From NCBI GenBank assembly GCA_021371955.1, contig JAJFVD010000003.1, positions 186,001 through 250,000 of the forward strand: a stretch of 64,000 bases of DNA. The letters run 5' to 3'. Position numbers and translations under genes: made by a program. The stretch is from Bacteroidales bacterium (GTDB taxonomy: Bacteria; Bacteroidota; Bacteroidia; Bacteroidales; UBA932). Under the pieces are notes generated by a model, which was given only the letters and a program-made list of their open reading frames with translations, ran no database searches and had not been told where the DNA came from. Positions 41,802-51,935 of the stretch are shown here, one piece after another. The stretch's first letter is position 1. Each line of letters starts with the position of its first letter.

Positions 41802-44800
41802 TTATAAGTTTGGAGCCAGCCATTTGGCGGCCTCTTCAATAGTCATCTTTTTGCGGGAGGCATATTCTTTCAGCTGGTCCTGACCAATCTTTCCAATATT
41901 AAAGTAGACAGATTGCGGATGAGAGAAAACATATCCGCTCACTGCTGCTGCCGGTACCATTGCAAAGTTTTCTGTAAGCCTTGCTCCAATTCGTTTTTCG
42001 GCCCCGAGTAAGTCAAAGATAACTCTTTTTTCTGTATGGTCGGGACAGGCAGGATATCCGGGTGCGGGTCTGATGCCCTTGTATTTTTGTTTAATCATCT
42101 CTTCTACTGATAGATTTTCCTCTGAAGCATAACCCCAATATTCTCTTCTGATTTTTGCATGAAGCCATTCTGCTGCCGCTTCTGCAAGCCTGTCGCTCAG
42201 AATACGAATCATAATCATTGCGTAGTCGTCGTCTTTGTATTTGTCAGTTCCGGATTCATCAAGAGCTGCCGTTACAACAAATGCTCCGATATTGTCAATA
42301 ATGCCGGCTGATTCAGGAGCAATGTAATCGGCAAGAGAGAGGTTATTTATTCCCTTTTCCTTTTGTTCCTGATTTCTTAAAAAGCAAAAGGTTGATTTTG
42401 GTTCAATTACCTTTACGTCATCGCCGGCTGAGACAGCAGGGAAGAGACCGAATACCGCTTTTGCAGTTATAAGTTTATCCTCAATTATCTTCATGAGATA
42501 TATCTGACCATCATCAAACAATTTCTTTGCCTCTTCCCCTTTTACGGGATCTGAGAAGATTGCGGGATACTTGCCGGACAGCTTCCATGCAAAGAAAAAG
42601 AAGGTCCAGTCTATATAACCGGCAAGTTCTGCAAGATCAATGTTGTTTAGAACATGAATTCCCGGTTGCTTTGGAGCAAAAGGGGAGAAGCCGTTCCATC
42701 CGTTGGCGGCGGCTCCTGATGTGGCTTCGCCACCTGCCGCCGCCGCCGTTCCGCCGCCGTCAAACCTGTTCGCACGAGCCTGGCTTAGCGAAAGCAGATT
42801 CTTTTCGGCAACGCGCGAACTGTGAGCATCACGCATTTTGTTATACTTATCGCGTATGGATGTAGCGTAGTCGATACTGTCTTTATTAAGCAATGAAGAT
42901 AAAACACCTGCGGCTTTTGATGCGTCCTTTACGTGAATTACAGAATATGAGTAAACAGGCGCAACTTTAACAGCTGCGTGTATTTCCGACGTAGTTGCTC
43001 CTCCAATCAGGAGAGGAATGGAAATCTTCCTGCGTTCCATTTCTGCAGCAACATGGACCATCTCTTCAAGCGAAGGAGTGATGAGTCCGCTAAGACCAAT
43101 AAAATCTACCTGCTCTTTAATGGCAGCATCAATAATTTTTTCTGCCGGAACCATAACGCCAAGGTCTATTATCTCGTAATTATTACAAGAGAGCACAACC
43201 CCCACAATGTTTTTCCCGATGTCGTGAACATCTCCCTTAACTGTTGCCAAAAGAACTTTACCGGCACTCTTCTTCTCTTCGTCAAGGCTTTCCTGTTCAA
43301 TATATGGAGCAAGTTTAGTTACTGCTTTCTTCATTACCCGGGCACTCTTAACAACCTGCGGCAAAAACATTTTACCGGAGCCAAAAAGATCTCCCACTTC
43401 ATTCATACCTCCCATTAACGGGCCTTCAATCAGTTCAATAGATCTTTTAAAGAGTGACCGCGCTTCTTCAACGTCCTGTTCGATAAATTCGTCAAGGCCA
43501 CGGATAAGAGCATGCTTTATTCTGTCAACGACCGGAAGCATCCTCCATGCATCTTCTTTTTCTTGTTTCTTTCCCTCATTCTTAATTCCCTCAGCAAATT
43601 TCACAAGCCGTTCAGTCGCGTCGGAACGTCGGTTAAGAATCACATCCTCCGACAGTGCGAGAAGATTCGGTTCAATTTCACTATATACCTGCAGCATCCC
43701 CGGATTAACAATACCCATATCAAGACCGGCCTTTATTGCGTGAAAAAGGAAAACCGAATGCATTGCCTCACGCACTTTGTCGGTACCGCGAAAAGAAAAA
43801 GAGAGATTGCTTATTCCTCCGCTCACTTTAGCATGCGGAAGGTTCTGCCTGATCCATTCTGTTGCCCTTATGAAATTGATTCCATAATTATTATGTTCCT
43901 CAATGCCTGTTGCAACAGCCAGAACATTGGGGTCAAATATGATATCTTCGGGAGGAAATCCTATTTTTTCCGTAAGGAGACGATAGGACCTTTCGGCTAC
44001 CTCTATTTTTCTTTCAAAAGTGTCTGCCTGGCCATTTTCGTCAAATAGCATGACAACAGTGGCTGCTCCGTATTTCCTGATTGTTTTTGCGCGGTTGAGG
44101 AAAATATCTTCTCCCTCTTTAAGGCTGATTGAGTTGACAACAGATTTGCCCTGGATACATTTGAGAGCTCCCTCAATAACACTCCATCTAGAAGAGTCAA
44201 TCATTAACGGAAGCTTTGAGATATCCGGCTCGGCCATAATAAGGTTCACAAACTTTACCATTGCCTTTTCCGAATCAAGCATCGCCTCGTCCATACAAAT
44301 ATCAATAACCTGCGCACCACCTTCAACCTGATTTCTGGCAATGGCAAGAGCTTCGTCGTATTTCTCCTCCCTAATGAGCCGGGCAAACTTAATAGAACCC
44401 GATACATTTGTACGTTCTCCAACATTTACGAAGTTTGTTTCCGGAGTTATAGTGAGAACCTCAAGCCCGCTAAGTTTTGTCTGTTTTGTGAGAGAGGGGA
44501 GGGGTCTCGGCTGATATTTTTTAGCAACTTCGGCAATCCGATTAATATGCTGTGGTGTAGTTCCGCAGCAGCCGCCAAGAACGTTCACCCAGCCCTCTTT
44601 CATATAATCTTCTGCAATTGATGCCATAAAGGCCGCAGACTGGTCATATTCGCCAAACTGATTTGGCAGGCCGGCATTAGGGTGTGCAGAAACATAAAAC
44701 GGCGATTTTGCGCTTAGTTCCTGAATGAAGGGGCGGAGCTGCTCCGCTCCTAAAGCACAGTTAAGCCCAATGCTAAACAAGGGAAAATGAGAAACAGACA

Positions 44801-45506
44801 CTAAAAAAGCTTCGAGGGTCTGTCCTGTAAGAGTCCTTCCGCTGGCATCAGTGATTGTACCTGATACCATAACCGGCAACTTCATCCCTCTCTCTTCAAA
44901 AACAGAATCAATTGCAAAAAGTGCAGCTTTGCAATTAAGAACATCAAATACAGTCTCAACAAGAAGAATATCCACGCCTCCGTCAATCAGACCCTTCGCC
45001 TGTTCCAAATATGCCTCGACAAGATTATCAAAAGTGACAGCTCTTGCTCCAGGGTCGTTAACATCAGAAGACATTGATGCTGTGCGGTTGGTCGGGCCCA
45101 TTGTGCCCGCCACAAAGAGGGCGCGGCTGGGTCTCTTATTTTCCTCAAGGGACGCAGCATATTCACGCACGGCTGCCGCCGCCAGCCGCGCCGCCCCAAC
45201 ATTCAACTCATAAACCTTCCCTTCCATGCCATAGTCAGCCATGGAAATCCTGTTAGAGTTAAAACTATTCGTAGTAATAATATCAGCTCCAGCCTCAAGA
45301 TATTCCCTGTGAATTCCTTTAATAACATCCGGTTTAGTAAGAGACAACAAATCGTTGTTCCCCTTCTGAAGCATAGGATGTTCCTTAAACATCTCTCCCC
45401 TATAATCGCTTTCCTGAAGTTTGTGCCTTTGGATCATCGTACCCATGGCACCATCGAGAATCAATATTTTTTTGCCGGCAGCAACCTCTAGTGAGTTATT
45501 TGTCAT
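41802..45506 (-). CDS. metH: Cobalamin-dependent methionine synthase
   Basis: About 1234 residues, close to E. coli MetH (1227). Four modules are in order. The homocysteine/zinc module ends with [12 protein letters not shown] and [20 protein letters not shown] (zinc Cys). The folate module contains [13 protein letters not shown]. The B12 module has [20 protein letters not shown] (DxHxxG with the cobalt-binding His). The C-terminal reactivation module has [20 protein letters not shown] (AdoMet binding). I chose the ATG at 45506, which gives [23 protein letters not shown]-rich insert encoding Ala/Gly repeats ([20 protein letters not shown]) sits in the linker before the activation module. No riboswitch is seen upstream; a -7 box TATCTTTG is at 45528-45535. 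Confidence 0.97.
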   Translation of the reverse strand: MTNNSLEVAAGKKILILDGAMGTMIQRHKLQESDYRGEMFKEHPMLQKGNNDLLSLTKPDVIKGIHREYLEAGADIITTNSFNSNRISMADYGMEGKVYELNVGAARLAAAAVREYAASLEENKRPSRALFVAGTMGPTNRTASMSSDVNDPGARAVTFDNLVEAYLEQAKGLIDGGVDILLVETVFDVLNCKAALFAIDSVFEERGMKLPVMVSGTITDASGRTLTGQTLEAFLVSVSHFPLFSIGLNCALGAEQLRPFIQELSAKSPFYVSAHPNAGLPNQFGEYDQSAAFMASIAEDYMKEGWVNVLGGCCGTTPQHINRIAEVAKKYQPRPLPSLTKQTKLSGLEVLTITPETNFVNVGERTNVSGSIKFARLIREEKYDEALAIARNQVEGGAQVIDICMDEAMLDSEKAMVKFVNLIMAEPDISKLPLMIDSSRWSVIEGALKCIQGKSVVNSISLKEGEDIFLNRAKTIRKYGAATVVMLFDENGQADTFERKIEVAERSYRLLTEKIGFPPEDIIFDPNVLAVATGIEEHNNYGINFIRATEWIRQNLPHAKVSGGISNLSFSFRGTDKVREAMHSVFLFHAIKAGLDMGIVNPGMLQVYSEIEPNLLALSEDVILNRRSDATERLVKFAEGIKNEGKKQEKEDAWRMLPVVDRIKHALIRGLDEFIEQDVEEARSLFKRSIELIEGPLMGGMNEVGDLFGSGKMFLPQVVKSARVMKKAVTKLAPYIEQESLDEEKKSAGKVLLATVKGDVHDIGKNIVGVVLSCNNYEIIDLGVMVPAEKIIDAAIKEQVDFIGLSGLITPSLEEMVHVAAEMERRKISIPLLIGGATTSEIHAAVKVAPVYSYSVIHVKDASKAAGVLSSLLNKDSIDYATSIRDKYNKMRDAHSSRVAEKNLLSLSQARANRFDGGGTAAAAGGEATSGAAANGWNGFSPFAPKQPGIHVLNNIDLAELAGYIDWTFFFFAWKLSGKYPAIFSDPVKGEEAKKLFDDGQIYLMKIIEDKLITAKAVFGLFPAVSAGDDVKVIEPKSTFCFLRNQEQKEKGINNLSLADYIAPESAGIIDNIGAFVVTAALDESGTDKYKDDDYAMIMIRILSDRLAEAAAEWLHAKIRREYWGYASEENLSVEEMIKQKYKGIRPAPGYPACPDHTEKRVIFDLLGAEKRIGARLTENFAMVPAAAVSGYVFSHPQSVYFNIGKIGQDQLKEYASRKKMTIEEAAKWLAPNL

Positions 45507-45527
45507 AGTATTCAATATTTCTGAGTG

Positions 45528-45535
45528 CAAAGATA
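45528..45535 (-). promoter_or_regulatory. -7 box of metH-metF
   Basis: TATCTTTG on the minus strand, 21 bases upstream of the metH ATG. No good -33 box at 19 bases. Confidence 0.6.
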
Positions 45536-45569
45536 ATTCAAAATTCATTTAGGATCATATACAGTTAAT

Positions 45570-45610
45570 TGCTAAAAAGAACGACATCCATGATGTCGTT
45601 CTTTTTAGCA
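45570..45610. terminator. Bidirectional hairpin terminator (41 bases), after ahcY
   Basis: TGCTAAAAAGAACGACATC, CAT loop, and its complement. It has the same length and A/T-tract design as the GGATGGC copies, but the stem bases differ and every change is compensated. It lies 30 bases beyond the ahcY stop. Confidence 0.9.
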
Positions 45611-45639
45611 TATTATTAATTATCAGCGTATAAGCTTGT

Positions 45640-47052
45640 TTAATATCTGTAGTATGCAGGTTTATACGGCCCTTCTATATCTACACCAATATATGCAGCC
45701 TGGTCAGGAGTAAGTCTGGTGAGTTTAACGCCAATTCTTTGCAGATGCAGCCTTGCCACCTCTTCGTCCAAAAGTTTAGGCAAAAGGTAAACTCCAACTT
45801 CCAGCTCTTTTGTCCAAAGTTCAATCTGAGCAAGGGTCTGGTTTGTAAATGAGTTGCTCATCACAAATGAAGGGTGACCGGTAGCACAACCAAGGTTAAC
45901 CAGGCGGCCATCGGCAAGCAGTAAAATTGAGTGTCCTTCAGGGAAGAAGTACTGATCAACCTGAGGTTTAATATTTCTTGTCTTAATACCCGGATAGTTC
46001 TTAAGTTTATCTACCTGAATTTCATTGTCGAAGTGGCCTATGTTGCAAACTATTGCATTGTCAAGCATTTTTGACATATGGTCGATTGTAATGATATCCT
46101 TGTTACCGGTAGTAGTTACATAAATGTTGCCTTCGCGGAGAGCATCCTCAACAGGTTTCACCTCAAATCCTTCCATAGCTGCCTGCAGAGCGCAGATAGG
46201 GTCAATTTCAGTAACGATAACTCTTGCACCATAGCTGCGCATCGAATGTGCACAACCTTTGCCTACATCTCCGTAACCGCAAACAACCACAACCTTGCCT
46301 GCAATCATAATGTCGGTAGCTCTCTTTATGCCGTCGGCAAGAGATTCGCGGCAACCATACAGGTTGTCGAACTTAGATTTAGTTACTGAGTCGTTTACGT
46401 TGAAAGCAGGGAACAGCAAAGATTTTTCTTCCATCATCTGATACAGGCGGTGAACCCCTGTAGTGGTCTCTTCTGAAACGCCCTTAATGGCCGGAACTCT
46501 TTTTGTCCAGTATGAGTTGTCTTCCTTAAGTAAACTCTTGAGTATAACCAGGAGTTCTCTTTCGTCTTCTGTATCTGCATTATAATCCAAAACTGAAGCG
46601 TCCTTTTCTGCTTTGAAACCGAGGTGGCACATAAGAGTTGCATCGCCTCCGTCGTCAACAATGAGGGTAGGGCCCTTGCCGCCCGGAAAACTCAGAGCCT
46701 GCAGAGTGCACCACCAGTAATCTTTCAGAGTTTCGCCCTTCCATGCAAATACCGGAACGCCGGCCGCTGCTACCGCAGCGGCAGCATGATCCTGAGTCGA
46801 ATAAATGTTACAGCTCACCCAGCGTACATCTGCCCCAAGTTCCACAAGGGTTTCAATTAAAACGGCAGTCTGGATTGTCATATGAAGAGACCCCATAATG
46901 CGGGCACCTTTTAACGGTTTCAATTTGCCATACTTGTCGCGCAGCGCCATCAAACCCGGCATCTCAAACTCCGCCAGTTCAATCTCTTTCCTGCCAAATT
47001 CCGCCAGATTAATATCGGCTACTTTATAATTTTCGTTGGTGAATAGTTTCAT
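45640..47052 (-). CDS. ahcY: Adenosylhomocysteinase
   Basis: A 470-residue NAD-dependent enzyme that splits S-adenosylhomocysteine into adenosine and homocysteine, feeding Met[21 protein letters not shown] and [20 protein letters not shown] are in the substrate domain. [20 protein letters not shown] is the NAD-binding loop. [20 protein letters not shown] follows. The length fits the longer bacterial form with a 40-residue insert. Single gene with its own perfect promoter and a terminator. Confidence 0.97.
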   Translation of the reverse strand: MKLFTNENYKVADINLAEFGRKEIELAEFEMPGLMALRDKYGKLKPLKGARIMGSLHMTIQTAVLIETLVELGADVRWVSCNIYSTQDHAAAAVAAAGVPVFAWKGETLKDYWWCTLQALSFPGGKGPTLIVDDGGDATLMCHLGFKAEKDASVLDYNADTEDERELLVILKSLLKEDNSYWTKRVPAIKGVSEETTTGVHRLYQMMEEKSLLFPAFNVNDSVTKSKFDNLYGCRESLADGIKRATDIMIAGKVVVVCGYGDVGKGCAHSMRSYGARVIVTEIDPICALQAAMEGFEVKPVEDALREGNIYVTTTGNKDIITIDHMSKMLDNAIVCNIGHFDNEIQVDKLKNYPGIKTRNIKPQVDQYFFPEGHSILLLADGRLVNLGCATGHPSFVMSNSFTNQTLAQIELWTKELEVGVYLLPKLLDEEVARLHLQRIGVKLTRLTPDQAAYIGVDIEGPYKPAYYRY

Positions 47053-47074
47053 GATTTTTCTATATAATTTAGTG

Positions 47075-47105
47075 CAAAGGTATTAAAAATGGATTGTTAG
47101 ACAAA
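47075..47105 (-). promoter_or_regulatory. ahcY promoter
   Basis: Minus strand TTTG (47102-47105), 19 bases, TACCTTTG (47075-47082). Perfect Bacteroidota consensus, 22 bases before the ATG. Confidence 0.85.
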
Positions 47106-47109
47106 AATG

Positions 47110-47138
47110 AAAAAGGAGAGCTTTAAACTCTCCTTTTT
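47110..47138. terminator. Terminator of the polysaccharide operon
   Basis: AAAAAGGAGAG, CTTTAAA loop, CTCTCCTTTTT. It lies 27 bases beyond the stop of the last cluster gene on the minus strand and overlaps no gene. Confidence 0.85.
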
Positions 47139-47164
47139 ATATGTATCTATATTGAAATATATTT

Positions 47165-48304
47165 TTATTTTTTATTCATCCCTTTTATAATTCCAACAAC
47201 TCTTTCAATGTCTTCGCTAGTTAATACAGGACTAGATGGTAAGCACAGCCCCATTTCAAATAACTTTTCGGATGTCCCATCTCCATAAAAGGGACAATCT
47301 TCAAATACTGGTTGCAGATGCATCGGTTTCCATAATGGACGGGTTTCAATATTTTCAGATTCCATCTTAAGCCTGAGGTCTTCCCTGGTAAAACCGGCCA
47401 ATTTAGGGTCAACAATAATACAAGTTAGCCACATGTTGGATTCAAAATCCTTATTTGGATTTTCTAAAAAAGAGATACCAGGTGTCTCTTTTAATAGTTC
47501 TTTATAAAGAATGTTTATTTTTCTTCGATAGGAGACATGTTCATCCAATATCAACATTTGACCTCGCCCGATACCGGCACAAATATTACTCATTCTATAG
47601 TTATATCCTATATGAGAATGTTGATAATGAGGAGCATTATCACGAGCCTGTGTTGCATAAAATTTGGTTTTGGCCGCTTCTTCTATCGTAGAACAAACTA
47701 AAGCTCCTCCTCCGGAAGTTGTAATAATTTTATTCCCATTAAAAGACAAACATGCAAAATGTCCGAAAGTACCGCAAAATTTACCTTTATATTTTGAACC
47801 TAAAGCCTCTGCGGCATCTTCAAGAACAGAAATTTCATATTTATTGGCGATAGCCATTATCTCATCCATTTTTGCCGGCATTCCGTACAGATGAACAGGC
47901 ATTATTACTTTTGGCACTTTACCTGTTTTTGCTATTCGATCATTAATTGTTTCTTCAAGAAGTGCAGGCGACATATTCCATGTCTCACTTTCACTATCAA
48001 CAAAAACAGGAGTAGCACCGACATATTTAATTGGATTTGCAGTTGCCGAGAATGTAAAAGACTGGCAAATAACTTCATCACCAGGGCCAACTCCTATTTG
48101 GATTAATCCAAGGTGAATAGCAGCAGTTCCTGAACTAAGGGCAACTATGTTCTTTTCATTACCTAGATATTCATTCAAATCCTTTTCGAACCCATCTACA
48201 TTTGGACCCAAAGGAACAACCCAGTTTGTGTCAAATGCTTCTTGAATATATTGTTGTTCTTTGCCACCCATGTGGGCTAGAGAGAGCCAGATTTTTTGTT
48301 TCAT
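47165..48304 (-). CDS. PglE-like sugar aminotransferase (DegT family)
   Basis: About 379 residues, PLP-dependent. It would transfer an amino group to C4 of a UDP-4-keto-6-deoxy sugar. IWLSLAHMGGKEQQYIQEAF and NWVVPLGPNVDGFEKDLNEY follow the PglE/LegC-type start. The Schiff-base Lys is in CLSFNGNKIITTSGGGALV, and EDAAEALGSKYKGKFCGTFG binds PLP. I use the ATG at 48304, one base after the stop of the acetyltransferase gene. Gene order aminotransferase, acetyltransferase, phosphoglycosyltransferase (reading upstream) mirrors pglE-pglD-pglC of bacillosamine loci. Last gene of the cluster. Confidence 0.9.
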   Translation of the reverse strand: MKQKIWLSLAHMGGKEQQYIQEAFDTNWVVPLGPNVDGFEKDLNEYLGNEKNIVALSSGTAAIHLGLIQIGVGPGDEVICQSFTFSATANPIKYVGATPVFVDSESETWNMSPALLEETINDRIAKTGKVPKVIMPVHLYGMPAKMDEIMAIANKYEISVLEDAAEALGSKYKGKFCGTFGHFACLSFNGNKIITTSGGGALVCSTIEEAAKTKFYATQARDNAPHYQHSHIGYNYRMSNICAGIGRGQMLILDEHVSYRRKINILYKELLKETPGISFLENPNKDFESNMWLTCIIVDPKLAGFTREDLRLKMESENIETRPLWKPMHLQPVFEDCPFYGDGTSEKLFEMGLCLPSSPVLTSEDIERVVGIIKGMNKK

Positions 48305-48305
48305 A

Positions 48306-48953
48306 TTATTCATTTAGTTTAATGACTTTAGCTGGGACACCAACTGCTGTGCAATTTGCGGGTATTGATTTTGCAACTACAGCACCAGCACCTATTATTG
48401 TTTTATTTCCGATGGTTAATTGATTAATAATTTTTGCACCAGTTCCGGCATAAACTTCACTACCAATATTTACTTCACCAGAAATATTTACAGAAGGCAT
48501 AAATGAGGAAAAATCACCAATACAAGTATCATGTCCGACTGTGCAAGACAAATTTAATATGACAAAATTGCCAATATTAATATTTACAGTGATAATAACG
48601 GATGCACAAATTATGCAACCTTTTCCTATTGTATTAAATTTCATATCTCCTATTAATACATTTGGATGAACAAGAGTAGGGTATGAAATGTTTGTATTAG
48701 TAATATTTGAGATAATTTTTCTTTTAATAATTGGTTTCCCTACAGCTATTGTTAAATTTAGATGCTCTTTCCAATTATTCAATTCATTAATCCCGCCTAA
48801 TACAGGATAGTCATTTATAATAGATCCTTTCTCAATTCCATCGTCAAAATATCCGATAAAATCAAATTGCCGATTATTATTATTGATTTCTTGAATTAAT
48901 AAATGAACTTCTCTGCCAAATCCGCCAGAGCCGTATATCGCAATTTTATCCAT
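48306..48953 (-). CDS. PglD-like sugar O/N-acetyltransferase
   Basis: About 215 residues. The N-terminal Rossmann-like part MDKIAIYGSGGFGREVHLLI binds the UDP-sugar. A left-handed beta-helix of hexapeptide repeats follows (IGDMKFNTIGKGCIICASVI). SCTVGHDTCIGDF carries the catalytic His. This is the PglD/NeuD architecture, N-acetylating a 4-amino sugar with acetyl-CoA. I chose the ATG at 48953 since the longer ORF adds 13 residues before the conserved start and overlaps pglC. Confidence 0.88.
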   Translation of the reverse strand: MDKIAIYGSGGFGREVHLLIQEINNNNRQFDFIGYFDDGIEKGSIINDYPVLGGINELNNWKEHLNLTIAVGKPIIKRKIISNITNTNISYPTLVHPNVLIGDMKFNTIGKGCIICASVIITVNINIGNFVILNLSCTVGHDTCIGDFSSFMPSVNISGEVNIGSEVYAGTGAKIINQLTIGNKTIIGAGAVVAKSIPANCTAVGVPAKVIKLNE

Positions 48954-48954
48954 T

Positions 48955-49563
48955 TTAATTTGTATTTCCTTTAAACGCTTCCATTGTTTCACTTGTTTTT
49001 GAAGTTATGCCTTCTCTAACAAGTACTTTTTTAATTGTTAAAAATATTATTCTGATATCTAACCAAAATGAAATATTGTCCACATACCAGATATCAAATT
49101 CAAATTTTTGTTGCCACGAAATTGCGTTCCTGCCATTAACCTGAGCCCATCCTGTAATGCCTGGACGCACCTCATGTCTGCGAGCCTGATGTTTTGAATA
49201 AAGAGGTATATATTCAACTAAAAGGGGTCGGGGACCGATAAGACTCATATCTCCTTTTAAAACATTAAAAAGTTGAGGAAGTTCATCGATTGATGTCGTC
49301 CTGATAAATTTCCCGATTGCAGTGAGTCTAAGGGAATCTGGCAATAAGTTACCAATACTGTCCCTATTATCAGTCATTGTTCTAAATTTAATTATTTTAA
49401 TAATATTAAGCATTTTTCCGGGCCTTTTTTGGATAAAAAAAACTTTTCCATTATTAGCTAAAAAAAGAATAATAATAATTAATAATAAGACGGGAGAGAG
49501 AATAACTATTCCTGATAAGGCCAAGATAAAATCAATAATTCTTTTTAATAATCGAGGATACAT
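48955..49563 (-). CDS. PglC-like phosphoglycosyltransferase (chain initiation)
   Basis: A 202-residue monotopic membrane enzyme that transfers a phospho-sugar from UDP-sugar to undecaprenyl phosphate. One N-terminal hydrophobic re-entrant helix ([20 protein letters not shown]) precedes the catalytic domain: [31 protein letters not shown] with the Asp-Glu dyad, [20 protein letters not shown] and [13 protein letters not shown]. It has the short PglC form without the four extra N-terminal helices of WbaP. Its substrate is probably the diacetamido sugar made by its neighbours. Confidence 0.93.
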   Translation of the reverse strand: MYPRLLKRIIDFILALSGIVILSPVLLLIIIILFLANNGKVFFIQKRPGKMLNIIKIIKFRTMTDNRDSIGNLLPDSLRLTAIGKFIRTTSIDELPQLFNVLKGDMSLIGPRPLLVEYIPLYSKHQARRHEVRPGITGWAQVNGRNAISWQQKFEFDIWYVDNISFWLDIRIIFLTIKKVLVREGITSKTSETMEAFKGNTN

Positions 49564-49575
49564 AAAATTAAATAT

Positions 49576-50781
49576 CTATTTATAATGATTCATTATTGTA
49601 TCATAAGAATTTTCAACTGAATAATTTGACATTAAAAACTTATGCCCTTTTTCGCCCATTTCTTGAATAACGTTATTATTAGAAGTTAAATAATCAATCC
49701 GTTTGTTGAAAGTTTCAATATCGCCGCTTAAAACCCTGAATCCATATCCGTTCTCCTCAGCAATGGTCCCAATGTCAGAATTTGTATCTGTAGATGCAAT
49801 AACCGGCATCTTGTTTTCTAAATAGGAAAGTAGGCGAGAAGGGTAATTTGGAATGGTAAATCTGTTGTCTAAAAAGATTAATCCTACATCACATATACTT
49901 ACTAACTGATCGTATTCGGATTTTTCTAAATTTGAAATTAACAACGCATTTTTTGGGCTATTTTTATCAAACCACACTTTAATTCTATTATATTCAGTTC
50001 CAGACCCGACGATTACGAAAAAAACATGACTATTGGAAGTATTAGACATAAGAATGTCCAATAAGAAACTTATTCCCTGAGGTTTGCCTAGATTGCCTCC
50101 GTATAAGAAAACGGTAGAATTTTCAGGAATGTTGTATTTTGAAAAAAGAAGGTTCTTTAAAATTGAATCTTTATAATTTTTTTTTGGTTCGATACTATTA
50201 GCGCAAACCTCTACAATTTCAGGATTAATCTGAGGATTATTGTTTATTAAATAAGTAACATTAGCAGGAGACATACATCCGATATAATCAGAAATAGCAT
50301 ATAGTTTCTTCTCTTTTTTTCTAAAATATCTGTGAAGCAAACCATTCTTCCTAATCATCTCCAAATCAACAGCATTTTGAGGGAAAATATCCTTTAATAG
50401 TAGGTAAGTTTTTGCGTTATCCTTTTGCTTTATCTTTTGTATAACTTTTGTAAAAGTTATTGGTGGGGTAGAATAAAGAATGAGGTCAAATTTTACATTA
50501 TTGATATACTTTTTGACTGCATGCTTAAATTGATATTCCAGTAGTATAGTACTAATTCCTTTTTCAAAAATATTAGTTTTTTGAATATTTAATGTTTTAA
50601 CATTTAGAATTTGAACGCCGTTTGTAGTGATAAAATTCGTTTGAATATTTAATCTTCTTTCTGAAGGAGAGACAATAACAATTTTATGTCCTTCATCCTT
50701 GAATTTTCTAATCAAATCGGTATATATACCTCGCTCATTAATATCCGTAATTCTGCTTACGGTCAGAAATAAAATATTCAT
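49576..50781 (-). CDS. GT4 glycosyltransferase, WbuB-like
   Basis: About 401 residues with a GT-B fold. It starts MNILFLTVSRITDINERGIY. The C-terminal donor site includes STVFLYGGNLGKPQGISFLL and SRLLSYLENKMPVIASTDTN, and NPSLMAY-type acceptors are absent. It lies directly behind fnlC (10 bases), as wbuB does in L-FucNAc-containing O-antigen clusters. A role as L-FucNAc transferase is therefore likely. I chose the ATG at 50781 over 50808, which overlaps fnlC. Confidence 0.85.
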   Translation of the reverse strand: MNILFLTVSRITDINERGIYTDLIRKFKDEGHKIVIVSPSERRLNIQTNFITTNGVQILNVKTLNIQKTNIFEKGISTILLEYQFKHAVKKYINNVKFDLILYSTPPITFTKVIQKIKQKDNAKTYLLLKDIFPQNAVDLEMIRKNGLLHRYFRKKEKKLYAISDYIGCMSPANVTYLINNNPQINPEIVEVCANSIEPKKNYKDSILKNLLFSKYNIPENSTVFLYGGNLGKPQGISFLLDILMSNTSNSHVFFVIVGSGTEYNRIKVWFDKNSPKNALLISNLEKSEYDQLVSICDVGLIFLDNRFTIPNYPSRLLSYLENKMPVIASTDTNSDIGTIAEENGYGFRVLSGDIETFNKRIDYLTSNNNVIQEMGEKGHKFLMSNYSVENSYDTIMNHYK

Positions 50782-50791
50782 CAATAAAAGA

Positions 50792-51925
50792 TTACTCGCT
50801 CCAGACAACTCGTTTTATATAATCAGTATAAGAGAGAATTATTCTTACTACTTTATCACTGACATTAGGCATTGAATAATCCTTAACAGGAAGTAAGTTT
50901 CTCATATCCCCAATTTCCTGATCCTCTATCTGTATCAACCCTTGCATTACTCTCTCCGGATTAAGCCCTACCATCATAACACTTGCTTCTTCCATTGCCT
51001 CCGGTCTCTCGTGTGCCTCTCTTATGTTAAGCGCTCTAAAGTTAAGTATTGATGACTCTTCTGAAATGGTTCCACTATCGCTTAAAACCGCTTTTGCATT
51101 TATTTGCAGAGAAAGATAGTCACTCAGTCCCATTGGTTTCATTAGCTTAACAAGAGGATTGAACTGTATATTATGCTTTTCAATCATCTTGCGCGTTCTT
51201 GGATGAGTGCTTACTATTATAGGTAAATTATATTGTTCGGCAATTTTGTTTAAAATATTGATTAGATTAAAGAAGTTCTTTTCAGAAGATATATTCTCCT
51301 CTCTGTGAGCTGATACAACAAAATAATTATTAGGTTGAATATTTAGCTTACTTATAATTTCAGATTTATCAATCTTTGGTTTATAAGTCATTAATACTTC
51401 GTACATAGGACTTCCAGTCTTAATGATTCTGTCCGGCCTTAGGCCCTCTGCAAGAAGATATTCTCTGGCAATATCACTATAGGTTAAATTTATGTCAGCT
51501 GTGTGGTCGACAATTTTTCGATTGCTTTCCTCCGGAACTCTTTGGTCGAAGCATCTATTGCCAGCCTCCATATGAAAAATTGGAATATGTCTCTTCTTCG
51601 CAGCAATAGCGCAAAGGCACGAATTTGTATCTCCAAGTACCAGAAAGGCATCGGGATTGACTAATTCGAGAATTGGATCAATATTTATTAGAATCTGTCC
51701 AGCTGTTTCTGTTGCATTTTTCCCGGCGGCATTTAGAAAATAGTCAGGTTTTCTCAATCCAAGATCTTCAAAGAAGATTTCATTCAATTCATAATCATAA
51801 TTTTGTCCGGTGTGTACCAAAATATGATCAATTGCTTTTGATGCATCAAGCCTTTGGAGCACGCATGCGAGTCGTATTATTTCAGGACGCGTACCAACAA
51901 CTGTTAATACTTTAAGCTTCTTCAT
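50792..51925 (-). CDS. fnlC: UDP-L-FucNAc-forming 2-epimerase
   Basis: About 377 residues in the WecB-fold non-hydrolysing epimerase family. VLTVVGTRPEIIRLACVLQR, GLDTNSCLCAIAAKKR-like VLGDTNSCL, MEAGNRCFDQRVPEESNRKI, VVSAHREENISSEKNF and LSDSGTISEESSILNFRALN are typical of FnlC/CapG, which makes UDP-L-FucNAc from UDP-L-PneNAc. It differs clearly from the wecB copy downstream of wecC. The ATG at 51925 falls after the fnlB stop; an earlier one at 51949 overlaps fnlB. Confidence 0.92.
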   Translation of the reverse strand: MKKLKVLTVVGTRPEIIRLACVLQRLDASKAIDHILVHTGQNYDYELNEIFFEDLGLRKPDYFLNAAGKNATETAGQILINIDPILELVNPDAFLVLGDTNSCLCAIAAKKRHIPIFHMEAGNRCFDQRVPEESNRKIVDHTADINLTYSDIAREYLLAEGLRPDRIIKTGSPMYEVLMTYKPKIDKSEIISKLNIQPNNYFVVSAHREENISSEKNFFNLINILNKIAEQYNLPIIVSTHPRTRKMIEKHNIQFNPLVKLMKPMGLSDYLSLQINAKAVLSDSGTISEESSILNFRALNIREAHERPEAMEEASVMMVGLNPERVMQGLIQIEDQEIGDMRNLLPVKDYSMPNVSDKVVRIILSYTDYIKRVVWSE

Positions 51926-51935
51926 TTCTAATATT

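Noticed and set aside
45507..45640. Possible cobalamin or SAM riboswitch upstream of metH
   Set aside because: The gap is only about 130 bases and is filled by the 41-base terminator and a -7 box. No riboswitch core sequence is seen.
6003..47138. CRISPR-like array suggested by recurring AAAAAGGATGGCATC copies
   Set aside because: The copies are kilobases apart, palindromic with A/T-tracts and sit at gene ends. No cas genes are present.
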